Positions 38,529 through 46,880 of a stretch of DNA of 64,000 bases are shown here, piece by piece. Location of the stretch: positions 186,001-250,000 of the forward strand of contig NC_009371.1 of assembly GCF_000092065.1 (NCBI RefSeq), written 5' to 3'. The DNA is from Ostreococcus lucimarinus CCE9901 (Eukaryota; Chlorophyta; Mamiellophyceae; Mamiellales; Bathycoccaceae). Position numbers and translations under genes: made by a program. Positions within the stretch are counted from its first letter, which is position 1. Each line of letters starts with the position of its first letter. The notes under the pieces were generated by a model. It was not told where the DNA came from, searched no databases, and saw only the letters and a program-made list of their open reading frames with translations.

Positions 38529-40544
38529 ATGGTGTTGCGCCGCGACGACGCGGCGACGACGACGGACGCGCGCACGGCGCTCGCGCGCGATCTCGCGCGC
38601 GATGGGTGGTACGGCGACGACGCGGACGACGTCGAGCGCGGCGAGCGGCGGCGGACGCGCGGACGGGGTGGGTTTTGGACGCGCGCGCGGTGCGCGGCGT
38701 TGGCGTTGGGTGTTACGGCGTGCGCGTGCGCGAGCGGCGCGGGCGTCGCGTCCACGGCGCGCGGACGCGCGGGCGCGAGCGCGCTCGGGGTGCAACCCGA
38801 CGCGAGAGGGACGCCGCCGCCGGAGAGCGCGTTCATGCGAACGGCGAGGAAGGCGTTCGGGGCGGCGTTGATGCGAGCGAGTTATCACCAGACGCGCGCG
38901 AGCGGCGACGTGGACACCGCGGAGGAGGCGGATGCGCTCGCGGATCGAGAGGCGATGGCGGTCGTCGTGGATGAGGATTTCGAGGACGATTCCAGGGAGG
39001 GTGATTTTCTGCGCGACGCGGGGAGACGCGCGGGGCCGGTTTCGGAGCTCGAACGGAGGCGAGAGGCGCGAAGGCGAGCGCATCGAGCGGCGGCGCGGCG
39101 CGCGGTGGCGCGCGCGAGCGCCGCGACGTCCGAACCACCGCCGGCGCCACCAGCGCCGACACCGCCGGCGCCGGCGCGCGCGACGACGCACGGCGCGGCG
39201 CATCAGCACCACGACGGCGGCGAGGGCGGTTTCTTGTCCGCGGCGCACGTGCGAGAGGCGAAGCGACAACACGCTCGTCACGACCGTCGAGTCGAACGGC
39301 GAGTGGAATCGCGCGAAGACGAAAAGGAAGAGAAAACAAAGAGGAAGGATGCGGCGGAGGGTGATGCCGTCGAGGATCAACCTGGTGCGACGATGGACGC
39401 GTACGACGACGACGAAGACTTCGTAGAGGCGGCGCCGTCAAAGCCGGCGGATGAGAGCGCGAAACAAAAGTACTTTAAATCCATCAACGGCGGTTACTTT
39501 GCCGCGCCACAGACGACGCGAGGCGACGATATCGGACGAATGATGAGACACGACAGAGCGAAGCACCAAAGTTTAGCGTCCTTGCACAACCGACCCGGAG
39601 CGATTCCGGGCTTGATCGACCATTTGCAAGCCAACGGCGCTCAAGTCGGCCAAATGCGTCTGATGACGTACACGAATTCCGCGTATTGGCCCATGGCGAA
39701 GCTTTTCATCGAGTCTGCCCAGCGCATACCGGGATTGGCCGATGCGTTGACGGTGATGGTGAGCGACCGCGCGACGCTCAAGCAGTGCGTGGCCACGGGG
39801 GTGATGTGCTTCTTAGATACGGATATGATCGACGTCCTCGGCGAACACATGAACAAAGACGGGAGCATCCAAGCCGGACAAGAAGATATGAGTGGAGATT
39901 TAGGCAAAGCCTTGCGCGTAGTGTGGACGTGGCGAAAAGTGCACGTGGTGTACACTCTCGTGAACGCCGGCTACGGGTGCTTGTTCCTCGACGCGTCGAC
40001 GCTGCTGCTGCGCGATCCGCGCTTGCTGATCAAGCAAAAGCTCGACGCTGGCGCACTCTTGGTGACGCTTTCGGACTTTGGCGGCGCACTGGAGCAAAAG
40101 GCCATCAACACGGGCTTAATCGGGGCGCGGCCGAATGAGTACGTCGGGAAATTGCTGGAGGATTGGATGGCGCTCGAACCCGAGGCGACGGATACCGAGC
40201 AAGCTTCGCTCACATGGAACATTGCGCCCAATGCTCGCGCAGACGGTGTTATCATCACCGCCCTCTCGCAGGAAGTCGCACCGTCGTACCTGACGTTCGA
40301 CGTCTCGCAGCACTTGGATCTAGACGAAGACGGAAGCGGCGAGCATCGCGGGTACATCGTACACGCCGCGTATTGCGGCTCAATCTCCGGAAAGTCAGCG
40401 TTCTTGTCGCGCGTGTCTCAATTAGCCGAAAATCCTAACCAGATCTTACCCGCGACGGAGGAAGAGAACGCGGGGTGCGACGTGTTCGATAGGCGCAAGT
40501 TCTTCACCTGCGGCCTCGCGCCTTGGGACGGCGTGTGCGAATGA
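38529..40544 (+). CDS. Type II membrane protein, nucleotide-diphospho-sugar transferase-like
   Basis: 671 residues. An N-terminal hydrophobic helix (CAALALGVTACACASGAGVA, about residues 55-75) suggests a Golgi type II anchor. A long Ala/Pro/charged stem follows. The catalytic-like part starts near residue 350: LMTYTNSAYWPMAKLFIES, FLDTDMIDVLG, then VWTWRKVHVVYTLVNAGYGCLFLDASTLLLRDP. That last block matches the conserved region of GT77-type nucleotide-sugar transferases, where the metal motif is normally D-x-D; here it reads D-A-S. KAINTGLIGARPNEYV also fits the family. Donor and acceptor are unknown, and activity may be altered. Confidence 0.68.
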   Translation: MVLRRDDAATTTDARTALARDLARDGWYGDDADDVERGERRRTRGRGGFWTRARCAALALGVTACACASGAGVASTARGRAGASALGVQPDARGTPPPESAFMRTARKAFGAALMRASYHQTRASGDVDTAEEADALADREAMAVVVDEDFEDDSREGDFLRDAGRRAGPVSELERRREARRRAHRAAARRAVARASAATSEPPPAPPAPTPPAPARATTHGAAHQHHDGGEGGFLSAAHVREAKRQHARHDRRVERRVESREDEKEEKTKRKDAAEGDAVEDQPGATMDAYDDDEDFVEAAPSKPADESAKQKYFKSINGGYFAAPQTTRGDDIGRMMRHDRAKHQSLASLHNRPGAIPGLIDHLQANGAQVGQMRLMTYTNSAYWPMAKLFIESAQRIPGLADALTVMVSDRATLKQCVATGVMCFLDTDMIDVLGEHMNKDGSIQAGQEDMSGDLGKALRVVWTWRKVHVVYTLVNAGYGCLFLDASTLLLRDPRLLIKQKLDAGALLVTLSDFGGALEQKAINTGLIGARPNEYVGKLLEDWMALEPEATDTEQASLTWNIAPNARADGVIITALSQEVAPSYLTFDVSQHLDLDEDGSGEHRGYIVHAAYCGSISGKSAFLSRVSQLAENPNQILPATEEENAGCDVFDRRKFFTCGLAPWDGVCE

Positions 40545-40604
40545 ACCCGATCCCGTCACATCCAACGCATCGTGTGTGATAACAACTCTATATTACGTAG
40601 CTAA

Positions 40605-42008
40605 TCATTTCTCATTATTTTCCAAAATGTCTCGTTGGAACAAACGCGTGCGGCGGCGCTTCTCAGCTACTTCCACGACGGCGTTGATTTTCGGCTCGAA
40701 CTGTAGTCGTTCGGGTATGACGCGCAGTTCGCTCCATTTTTCGCGAAGCTTGACTTGCGCGGCTTTGAAATCCTGCTTACCTTCCTTGGTGATGTTCAAG
40801 AAGCCTTGATCTTTGAAGAATCGAATCGAACTAAACGGCTGTAGCGTTGAGACGATGTCGTCGACGCGAATGTTCGTCTTTTTGCTCAGCTCCGCCACGT
40901 TCACCCCGCCGGCGCTGGTGCTGCTGAGACTTTCGTAAATCACTCGGCTCCAGTACGTTCGATAGGAAGCGAACCCCAAATCGCTCAGAGGTCGCTCCGG
41001 GGTGCCGATGCGTCCCTCGCGTTTGGCGAGCTCGTACGAAAACTCAATCAAAAACCCCCCGTAGCCGCGACGCTGGTACGGCGGCAACGTGAGAATGCAC
41101 GCCAGATTCGTCTCCACTTGACCCTTCTCCTTGCTGAAGTACCCGATTATTCGATAGAGCGGCTTTCCACTCTCGTCAAAGTCCCGTTCGGTCAAGACAT
41201 AAAAGTAAAACGCGGCGACGTCGTAATACAGCGTCTTGTGATCCAAGAAGAGTTTCGCGATGAGGCACAAGTTTTGACAATACGTCGTCGCGTTCGACCC
41301 GTCCACTTCCCACATGCGCAACTGCGCGCGCGCGGGCGATTTCTCCGTCGCCTGTCGCTCTGGATGCCTATAAATCTCATTCCCCGGCGGATGTCGCAGT
41401 TCGCACGTCTTCTTATGCGCGATGTACGCCCTCCGCTTCCGATGATACTTTAAGCAAAAATCGCATACAAATAGCTTTCGCTCGTCGGTGTATTCCTCCG
41501 GAAACGGCGAGTCGAACCAGCAATCGCAAATGTACCGCCCGAGCTCGATCCACCGCACCTTCCGCCCCCCCTCCTCGCCGCGCTCGCCCCCGTCCTTCTC
41601 TCCCGTCGTCTTCCGCTTTCTCGCCGCCGCCGCCGCCGCCGCCGCTCTCGCCGCCGTCGCCGCGTCCGATCTCGACCCCCCGCCCGTGGTCTCGCTCCCT
41701 CCCACGCTCTCCCCACCCGCGCTCGTCAACCTTTCGACCCTCACCCACTCGTCCGCGACCCCCGTCGCGTCGTACCGCACGTAATACTTGACCTCGCCGT
41801 CCGTCGCGCTCGCGCCGTCGCCCCGCCTCGCCGCCACGACGCCCTCGCGCGCGTCCGCGCCGTCCGCCTCGTTCGCCCCGTCCCGCACGCGCACCCGCGC
41901 GCCGACCGCGAACGCCGCGCGCGCGTCGATCGCCGCGAACGCGTCGGGTCGCGCCGGCGCGTTCGTCTTCGGCGCGCGCATCGTTTCATCCCTTCGCGCC
42001 GTCTCCAT
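40605..42008 (-). CDS. MYST-family histone acetyltransferase (Esa1/Tip60/HAM type)
   Basis: 467 residues. An N-terminal chromo/Tudor-knot domain (VGARVRVRDG to YYVRYDATGVADEWVRVERL) is followed by a linker with an Ala run. Next comes the C2HC finger (CDFCLKYHRKRRAYIAHKKTCELRHPPG). The MYST catalytic core has LFLDHKTLYYDVAAFYFYVL, NLACILTLPPYQRRGYGGFL (acetyl-CoA loop QRRGYG) and ERPLSDLGFASYRTYW. Domain order matches plant HAM1/HAM2 and yeast Esa1, which acetylate H4 in NuA4. It is head-to-head with the kinase gene. Confidence 0.93.
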   Translation of the reverse strand: METARRDETMRAPKTNAPARPDAFAAIDARAAFAVGARVRVRDGANEADGADAREGVVAARRGDGASATDGEVKYYVRYDATGVADEWVRVERLTSAGGESVGGSETTGGGSRSDAATAARAAAAAAAARKRKTTGEKDGGERGEEGGRKVRWIELGRYICDCWFDSPFPEEYTDERKLFVCDFCLKYHRKRRAYIAHKKTCELRHPPGNEIYRHPERQATEKSPARAQLRMWEVDGSNATTYCQNLCLIAKLFLDHKTLYYDVAAFYFYVLTERDFDESGKPLYRIIGYFSKEKGQVETNLACILTLPPYQRRGYGGFLIEFSYELAKREGRIGTPERPLSDLGFASYRTYWSRVIYESLSSTSAGGVNVAELSKKTNIRVDDIVSTLQPFSSIRFFKDQGFLNITKEGKQDFKAAQVKLREKWSELRVIPERLQFEPKINAVVEVAEKRRRTRLFQRDILENNEK

Positions 42009-42137
42009 CGTTTCGCGCGCGTCGCGCCGTCACCGCGCGTCCGATCGACCTCGCGCGCGACGCACCGCTCGCGTCGATCGTCGCGCGTCGATCGCGCGCG
42101 ATCGCGACGCTCGAGCCCCCCGCGCGCGCGAATCGCG

Positions 42138-42157
42138 CGCGAATCGATCGATTCGCG
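42138..42157. repeat. 20-bp perfect palindrome between divergent starts
   Basis: CGCGAATCGATCGATTCGCG, a palindrome with no spacer, lies in the 276-bp gap between the MYST and kinase start codons. Confidence 0.85.
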
Positions 42158-42284
42158 AATCCAATCCGCACTCGCCGACGCGCGATTCGATCGCCGACGC
42201 GCGCGCGCGCGCGCCCCGATCGCCGCGATCTCGCGCCGAGCGACGCGACGCGTCTTTTCGCGCGTCCGGGCGCGATCTCGAGCG

Positions 42285-44513
42285 ATGACGACGCGCGACG
42301 ACGACGAGACACCGCGCGACGCGCCGAGGAGTGCCCGGTTCGGCGTCGCGCGCGCGCACGTCGAGCGCGGCGCGACGCGCGACGGCGCCGCGACGGCGCG
42401 CGTCAACGCGCGCGCGCTCGAAGAGCATCGCGGCGTCGACGACGTCCGACCGGGGCTGGCGCTCGCGTTCGACGGCGCGTCGGGAGGGGCGTTCGGGACG
42501 ACGACGACGACGCGCGAGCGCGGCGACGTCGACGCGTTCGACGCGGCGATCGAACTGCGGTTCGACGTCGACGCGAGCTTCGACGCGCGCATCGAGGCGC
42601 GCGTGGTGAGGAACGACGGCGAGCGGGTCGCGCGGGAGGTGCACCTGGGGCGGTTGGGCGAGCGCGGGGGGGGGAAAGGGGTCGCGCGGGCGCCGAAGCG
42701 GGCGCGGAGCGCGGCGATCGATCGCGCGGTGGCGCTCGAGGGAGGAATACGGGGGAATTGGACGGAGAGTTTGATCTTTTCGGTGGATCCGGTGGGTGAT
42801 GGCGAAAACGAAGGGTTTGGGAACGCGTCGACGGTGGTGCGAGGGACGGTGTACGAGGCGGTGGTGGTGTCGGCGTACGACGACGACGACGACGCGTCGG
42901 CGGGGTACTTTTTCGCGAGCGGGAACGATACGACGGCGGCGGAGGAGGCGGAGGCGTACGCGCGCGCGGTGGAAACCATGGCGGAGGTGATCAGGGAAGC
43001 GCGCGCGTCGGCGGTGATCGATCCCGGTGACGATGCTTCGGCGCCGATCGCCGTCGTTTGGTCGACGATCGGTACGCTGGCGGCGCTTCTGTCGTTCGTC
43101 TCGTGTTTCGCGTGCGCGCGGCGACGACGGGCGCGACGACGCGCGCTGGAGCTCGCGATGGCGACCGAGAAGAAGGTTGATGATGAACCGGCACCGAAGA
43201 TCGAAACGAGCGCGCGCGAGGTTCGACGACGAAGAACGCCCGTGAAGTCGCCGACGCCGCCGCCGAATAGATTCGTCGCGTCCAATCGCGCGTCCAACGC
43301 GCCAATTTTTCCACACACCAACGCGTTGACGCGTAACGTGGTGTCGCGATTGGACTCGCTCGATGTCGCCACCGCGGGGCTTCGCAACGATTCCTTGCTC
43401 GACGCCGATGACGGCGTGGATGAGCACTTGGCGCTCGACGTCAATCGCACCCAGGACAGCGAAGAGTTTCATCAGCACGCCGTGGACATTCGCGATCGCA
43501 CGCGCGATGGCGAGGGCGCGTTCGACGACGACGCGGAAGACGAAAACGACGATGACGATCAGTCGAGGAGCGGCTCTGAGATTTCCGCGATTTTTGCATC
43601 CGCGATCGACGAAGACGACGAAGCGGTGGAATTGACGGCGGCGGAGTTTGCCCACGAAATCGCGCAGTCCCTCGACGTCGATGACACCTCTTTCGCGTTC
43701 ATCACGAGCGATGAATTTGAACGGTATGTGCAAGTTTTCGAAAAGCTAGGCTCGGGCGGTCATTCGACCGTGTACAGCGCGAAGTGGAACGAACGGCAGG
43801 TGGCGCTGAAAATCATGCACGACGAGAGCGATCGAATGACGCTGCAAAGCGAGATCGAGATCATGCGCGCCGTGAACCATCCATCGATCGTCAAAATTTA
43901 CGGCGCGTGCTCGTCACCGATGTGTCTGATGTTACAAATCGTTCATGGGGGGAGTCTTCACGAGGTATTGCACTGCTCTACCGCCGCCGAAGCGCCTCTG
44001 GCGGAGACGCAAACGCTTCGCATCGCTCGAGACATCTCGAGCGCGATGACGTACCTACACGAACTCAATCCAAAAATCATCCATCGAGATCTAAAGCCTC
44101 AGAATGTTTTGATCGAGCAAGACACGCTTCGCGCGTTGCTCTCAGACTTTGGCGTATCGCGCGCCGTGCGCACAAGCTTGTCGCCGAGTTCGCTCGGCGC
44201 GGGAACGGTCAACTACATGGCGCCCGAACTCTTCGACGACGGTCGCGCGGATGAAAAAGTGGACGTATATTCGTTTGCGATGATTCTTTGCGAAACGCTC
44301 AGCGGTAAGCAGCCCTGGAAAGGGATTCAACCGGTGCGAATCGCTTCGACGATCCTCGGCGACTCGGAGGCGACGTCTCGACCACCGTTGCCGCCAAACG
44401 TCTCCGAATTCACGACCGAGCTCATCCGCGCGTGCTGGCACCGCGACTCCGAGCGTCGACCGGCGTTCCGCGAAATTCTCACCGCGCTCGATCGACACAT
44501 CTCGGACGCGTGA
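42285..44513 (+). CDS. Transmembrane receptor-like protein kinase (TKL type)
   Basis: 742 residues. The N-terminal ~250 residues are not recognisable. A single hydrophobic span (IAVVWSTIGTLAALLSFVSCFACA, about 254-278) is followed by a basic stop-transfer stretch. An acidic juxtamembrane linker and a kinase domain from about residue 485 follow: LGSGGHSTVY, VALKIM (Lys), LQSEIEIM (helix C Glu), IIHRDLKPQNVLI, LLSDFGVSR, YMAPELF, and VDVYSFAMILCE. All catalytic residues are present, so it should be active. The sub-type looks TKL/RAF-like from GGSLHEVL and the WHRDSERRPAFREIL end. No N-terminal signal peptide is visible, so topology or an upstream exon is uncertain. Confidence 0.8.
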   Translation: MTTRDDDETPRDAPRSARFGVARAHVERGATRDGAATARVNARALEEHRGVDDVRPGLALAFDGASGGAFGTTTTTRERGDVDAFDAAIELRFDVDASFDARIEARVVRNDGERVAREVHLGRLGERGGGKGVARAPKRARSAAIDRAVALEGGIRGNWTESLIFSVDPVGDGENEGFGNASTVVRGTVYEAVVVSAYDDDDDASAGYFFASGNDTTAAEEAEAYARAVETMAEVIREARASAVIDPGDDASAPIAVVWSTIGTLAALLSFVSCFACARRRRARRRALELAMATEKKVDDEPAPKIETSAREVRRRRTPVKSPTPPPNRFVASNRASNAPIFPHTNALTRNVVSRLDSLDVATAGLRNDSLLDADDGVDEHLALDVNRTQDSEEFHQHAVDIRDRTRDGEGAFDDDAEDENDDDDQSRSGSEISAIFASAIDEDDEAVELTAAEFAHEIAQSLDVDDTSFAFITSDEFERYVQVFEKLGSGGHSTVYSAKWNERQVALKIMHDESDRMTLQSEIEIMRAVNHPSIVKIYGACSSPMCLMLQIVHGGSLHEVLHCSTAAEAPLAETQTLRIARDISSAMTYLHELNPKIIHRDLKPQNVLIEQDTLRALLSDFGVSRAVRTSLSPSSLGAGTVNYMAPELFDDGRADEKVDVYSFAMILCETLSGKQPWKGIQPVRIASTILGDSEATSRPPLPPNVSEFTTELIRACWHRDSERRPAFREILTALDRHISDA

Positions 44514-44602
44514 CGCCCTCTCGAAGCGCCGCGATGCGCACGACGACGACGACGACGACGCGAAGACGAAGACGAAGACGCGTCTATGTAAACGTAAATA
44601 TT

Positions 44603-45127
44603 TCACGACGTCTCTCGCTCGTCTCCCGAACCCTCTAAACCAAAGCTCCTCGTCGCGTGTCGTTTCATCAACTGCGCGTTCCCTTTGCGTATCATATCCT
44701 CCACCAACGTCTTCGCGCGCGCGTAATCAAACTCCTCCATGTACGTCTCCCTGCACGCGCAAATCCGCAGCGCCACCTCCGGATTCGTCCCGAAGAACGC
44801 GTCCAACCATTCGTCCCCATCGCCCAGCGGCACGCCCTCCATCGCGCGTCGCAGGTCGTCGTAATCCGGGCACATGCACGTCCCGTCGCGCCCCGTGACC
44901 TGCGGCGCGAATCCTCCGTCGTTTCCCGCGCCCTCGAGGTGGCTCTGCACGACGCGAATCGCGACGAACGTGAACAGTCGGCGCAGCGTCTTCGCCGCCT
45001 TGGCCTCGGCGCTCTCGCCGCCCATCGCGTCGCCGGGGACGTAGAGCTTCGGCAGCGAGCGCGCGCGCGCGCGGCGCGCGCCGGGCGGCGGCGGCGCGAC
45101 GCGACGCGGGCGCGCGGCGGCGCGCAT
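44603..45127 (-). CDS. RbcX-like Rubisco assembly chaperone (tentative)
   Basis: 174 residues. An Arg/Pro-rich N-terminus (about 1-30) resembles a plastid transit peptide. The core has AAKTLRRLFTFVAIRVVQSHLEG, EWLDAFFGTNPEVALRICACRETYMEEFDY and EDMIRKGNAQLMKRHATRS. The helix F-T-x-x-A-x-R-x-V-x-x-x-L and the later A-L-R-I-x-x-x-R-E-x-Y resemble the all-helical RbcX family, which clamps the Rubisco large-subunit tail during assembly. A Cys-rich loop (TCMCPDYDD) is unusual for RbcX. The assignment rests on pattern memory and could be wrong. Confidence 0.5.
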   Translation of the reverse strand: MRAAARPRRVAPPPPGARRARARSLPKLYVPGDAMGGESAEAKAAKTLRRLFTFVAIRVVQSHLEGAGNDGGFAPQVTGRDGTCMCPDYDDLRRAMEGVPLGDGDEWLDAFFGTNPEVALRICACRETYMEEFDYARAKTLVEDMIRKGNAQLMKRHATRSFGLEGSGDERETS

Positions 45128-45366
45128 CGTCGGTCGGTCGGCGGTTCGTTATGCCGACACACCGAGGGGGCGATGAGCGCGAGGCGAGACGAGACTGGAT
45201 TCGCATCCAGCGCCGACGCGCGCGTTTTTACCGCTTCGCGCGAGAGCGACGATTTTCGTTGTAACCGCATCGCGCATCGCGTGTCGTGCGCGCGCGTTCG
45301 TTCGTTTGGTTCGTCGCGGTGGTCGGAACATCGTATTGCACGCGTCGACGCGTCGCGACTCGATTG

Positions 45367-46482
45367 CTAAAAGTTCAACCACGCCGTCATGTACTCGCAC
45401 GACGATGGGTTGATCAGCCCGTCCGGGCGACACTCGTTGATCACCGGACACACCCCACACGGGATGTCGGTGTAGGCGTTGGACTCGGGAACCGGCAGCG
45501 CCGCTCGCGTGTAAAACGTGATCGGCTGGAAATCCTCGTCTGCCTTACCCATCCCGTCGTCCTGAGACTCGTCTTTGATTTCATCCACCTTGCCGTCGTA
45601 CACGAGCGTGTTGACTATTTGTAAAACTTCATCCTGTCCGAGATCGATGCGACTGAGCTCGCTCGCGCGAACGAAATCGCTCACTTCTTTCAGCGTCACG
45701 CGCTCGCGCGAGTAGATGAATTTCACGCACTGCTCGCGCAACACGCTGATAAATTCGGCGTCGTACTCCTGCTCGGTGTACCACGCCCCGCCAGTGATCT
45801 CTCGGCTCGGTTCGAGCTCGTACAGCATGTACACCTTTCGATTTTGTTGCGCCACGTGCTTGACGGATTTGATCAACTTTCTCGCCTCGAGCGTCTTGAA
45901 AATCTTCGTAATCTGCGGCACCGGTAGATTCGACCGCTGTTTCAGCTCCTTCGTCCACATCCCCGCGTTCCCGGCGTGCTGAATGATCTGATACACCAGC
46001 ATATCTTCCGTGCTCAAACCCTTAAACTTCGCCGCCTGCGCCTCGCGCACTCGCGCGTACACCAACCCCCCGCCCCGTCCGAACACGTCAATCTTCTTCT
46101 CCCGCAGCAAGGTGTTGATCGCCTCCGCGCGCTCTTCCACCGACATCTCCTGCCCGAGCATCGTCGCCAACTCGTCCTCCGTCACGCCCGTTCGCGCGCC
46201 CTCGCGTCTCGACGCGTTCGACGAGCTCGCGCCGTCGCCCCGTCCCGCGCCCGCGCGTCCTCGCGCGTCGCCATCCTCGTCCCGTTCCCCTCCCTCCGCG
46301 TCCTCGCTCGCGCCGGACCGTCGTCGCTTTCCCGGCGCGTCCGCGCGCGCGCCCTCCGCGCCGCGCGCGTCGTCGCCGTCGCCGTCGCCGTCGCCGCCGT
46401 CCGCCTTTTCGATGTGTTCCAAAACCACCCGCGCGCGGTTCCGCGCCGCCGCCTGCGCCGCCGCCTGCGCCGCGCGCGACAT
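45367..46482 (-). CDS. RPC6: RNA polymerase III subunit RPC6 (Rpc34 / POLR3F)
   Basis: 371 residues. An acidic low-complexity N-terminus (residues ~25-95) precedes winged-helix repeats: FKGLSTEDMLVYQIIQHAGNAGMWTKELKQRSNLPVPQITKIFKTLEARKLIK in genomic order (quoted as key words: TEDMLVYQII, GMWTKELKQR, ITKIFKTLEARKLI). The C-terminus IPCGVCPVINECRPDG followed by SCEYMTAWLNF holds the four Cys that bind the cubane 4Fe-4S cluster in human RPC6. Family role: Pol III initiation, contacting TFIIIB. Head-to-head with Lhca3. Confidence 0.93.
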   Translation of the reverse strand: MSRAAQAAAQAAARNRARVVLEHIEKADGGDGDGDGDDARGAEGARADAPGKRRRSGASEDAEGGERDEDGDARGRAGAGRGDGASSSNASRREGARTGVTEDELATMLGQEMSVEERAEAINTLLREKKIDVFGRGGGLVYARVREAQAAKFKGLSTEDMLVYQIIQHAGNAGMWTKELKQRSNLPVPQITKIFKTLEARKLIKSVKHVAQQNRKVYMLYELEPSREITGGAWYTEQEYDAEFISVLREQCVKFIYSRERVTLKEVSDFVRASELSRIDLGQDEVLQIVNTLVYDGKVDEIKDESQDDGMGKADEDFQPITFYTRAALPVPESNAYTDIPCGVCPVINECRPDGLINPSSCEYMTAWLNF

Positions 46483-46880
46483 CGACGTCGCGCGTTCGAT
46501 CGATCGTCGCGCGGCGCGGGCGCTCGAGCGCGGCGCGCGCGTCGCGCGATGGCGACGGCGGCGCGCGCGCGTCGGTCGCCGCCGTTGTAGCGCGGTGTGT
46601 AAATAATCTGGTGGCGTGTGATAACGCACGCATACGACGATGATTTAAGCCCAGTATCGTTCCCAACCATCGTTCGTAGTGCGCGCGCGAAAGCGCCGTG
46701 TCGTCGTCGCGGCGCCCGCGCGCGCGATCGATCGATCGAGGTTCACCGCGCGCGAGCGAAACGCGCGCCGAGTTTCGCTCGCGCGCGGTGAACCTCGACG
46801 CGAGTTTCGCGCGCGAACGACGCGGTCGATCGATCGCGCGCGGGCGCGCGGCGCGCGGCCTCATTCCCGCACGCACCCCG
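46483..46880. promoter_or_regulatory. Head-to-head spacer, RPC6 / Lhca3
   Basis: 398 bp between divergent starts. It holds the long inverted repeat listed separately and a further GAGTTTCGCGCGCG at about 46802-46815 related to its inner part. No gene seen; presumably the Lhca3 promoter and leader. Confidence 0.5.
46736..46798. repeat. 27-bp perfect inverted repeat upstream of Lhca3
   Basis: Arms 46736-46762 and 46772-46798 are perfect reverse complements around a 9-nt loop (GCGCGCCGA). The outer part reads TCGAGGTTCACCGCGCG. The element ends 82 bp before the Lhca3 ATG. As RNA or single-stranded DNA it would form a very stable hairpin. Confidence 0.95.

Noticed and set aside
46736-46798. Inverted repeat as the ends of an insertion sequence or MITE
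   Set aside because: The arms are 9 nt apart, there is no room for an element and no target duplication was seen.
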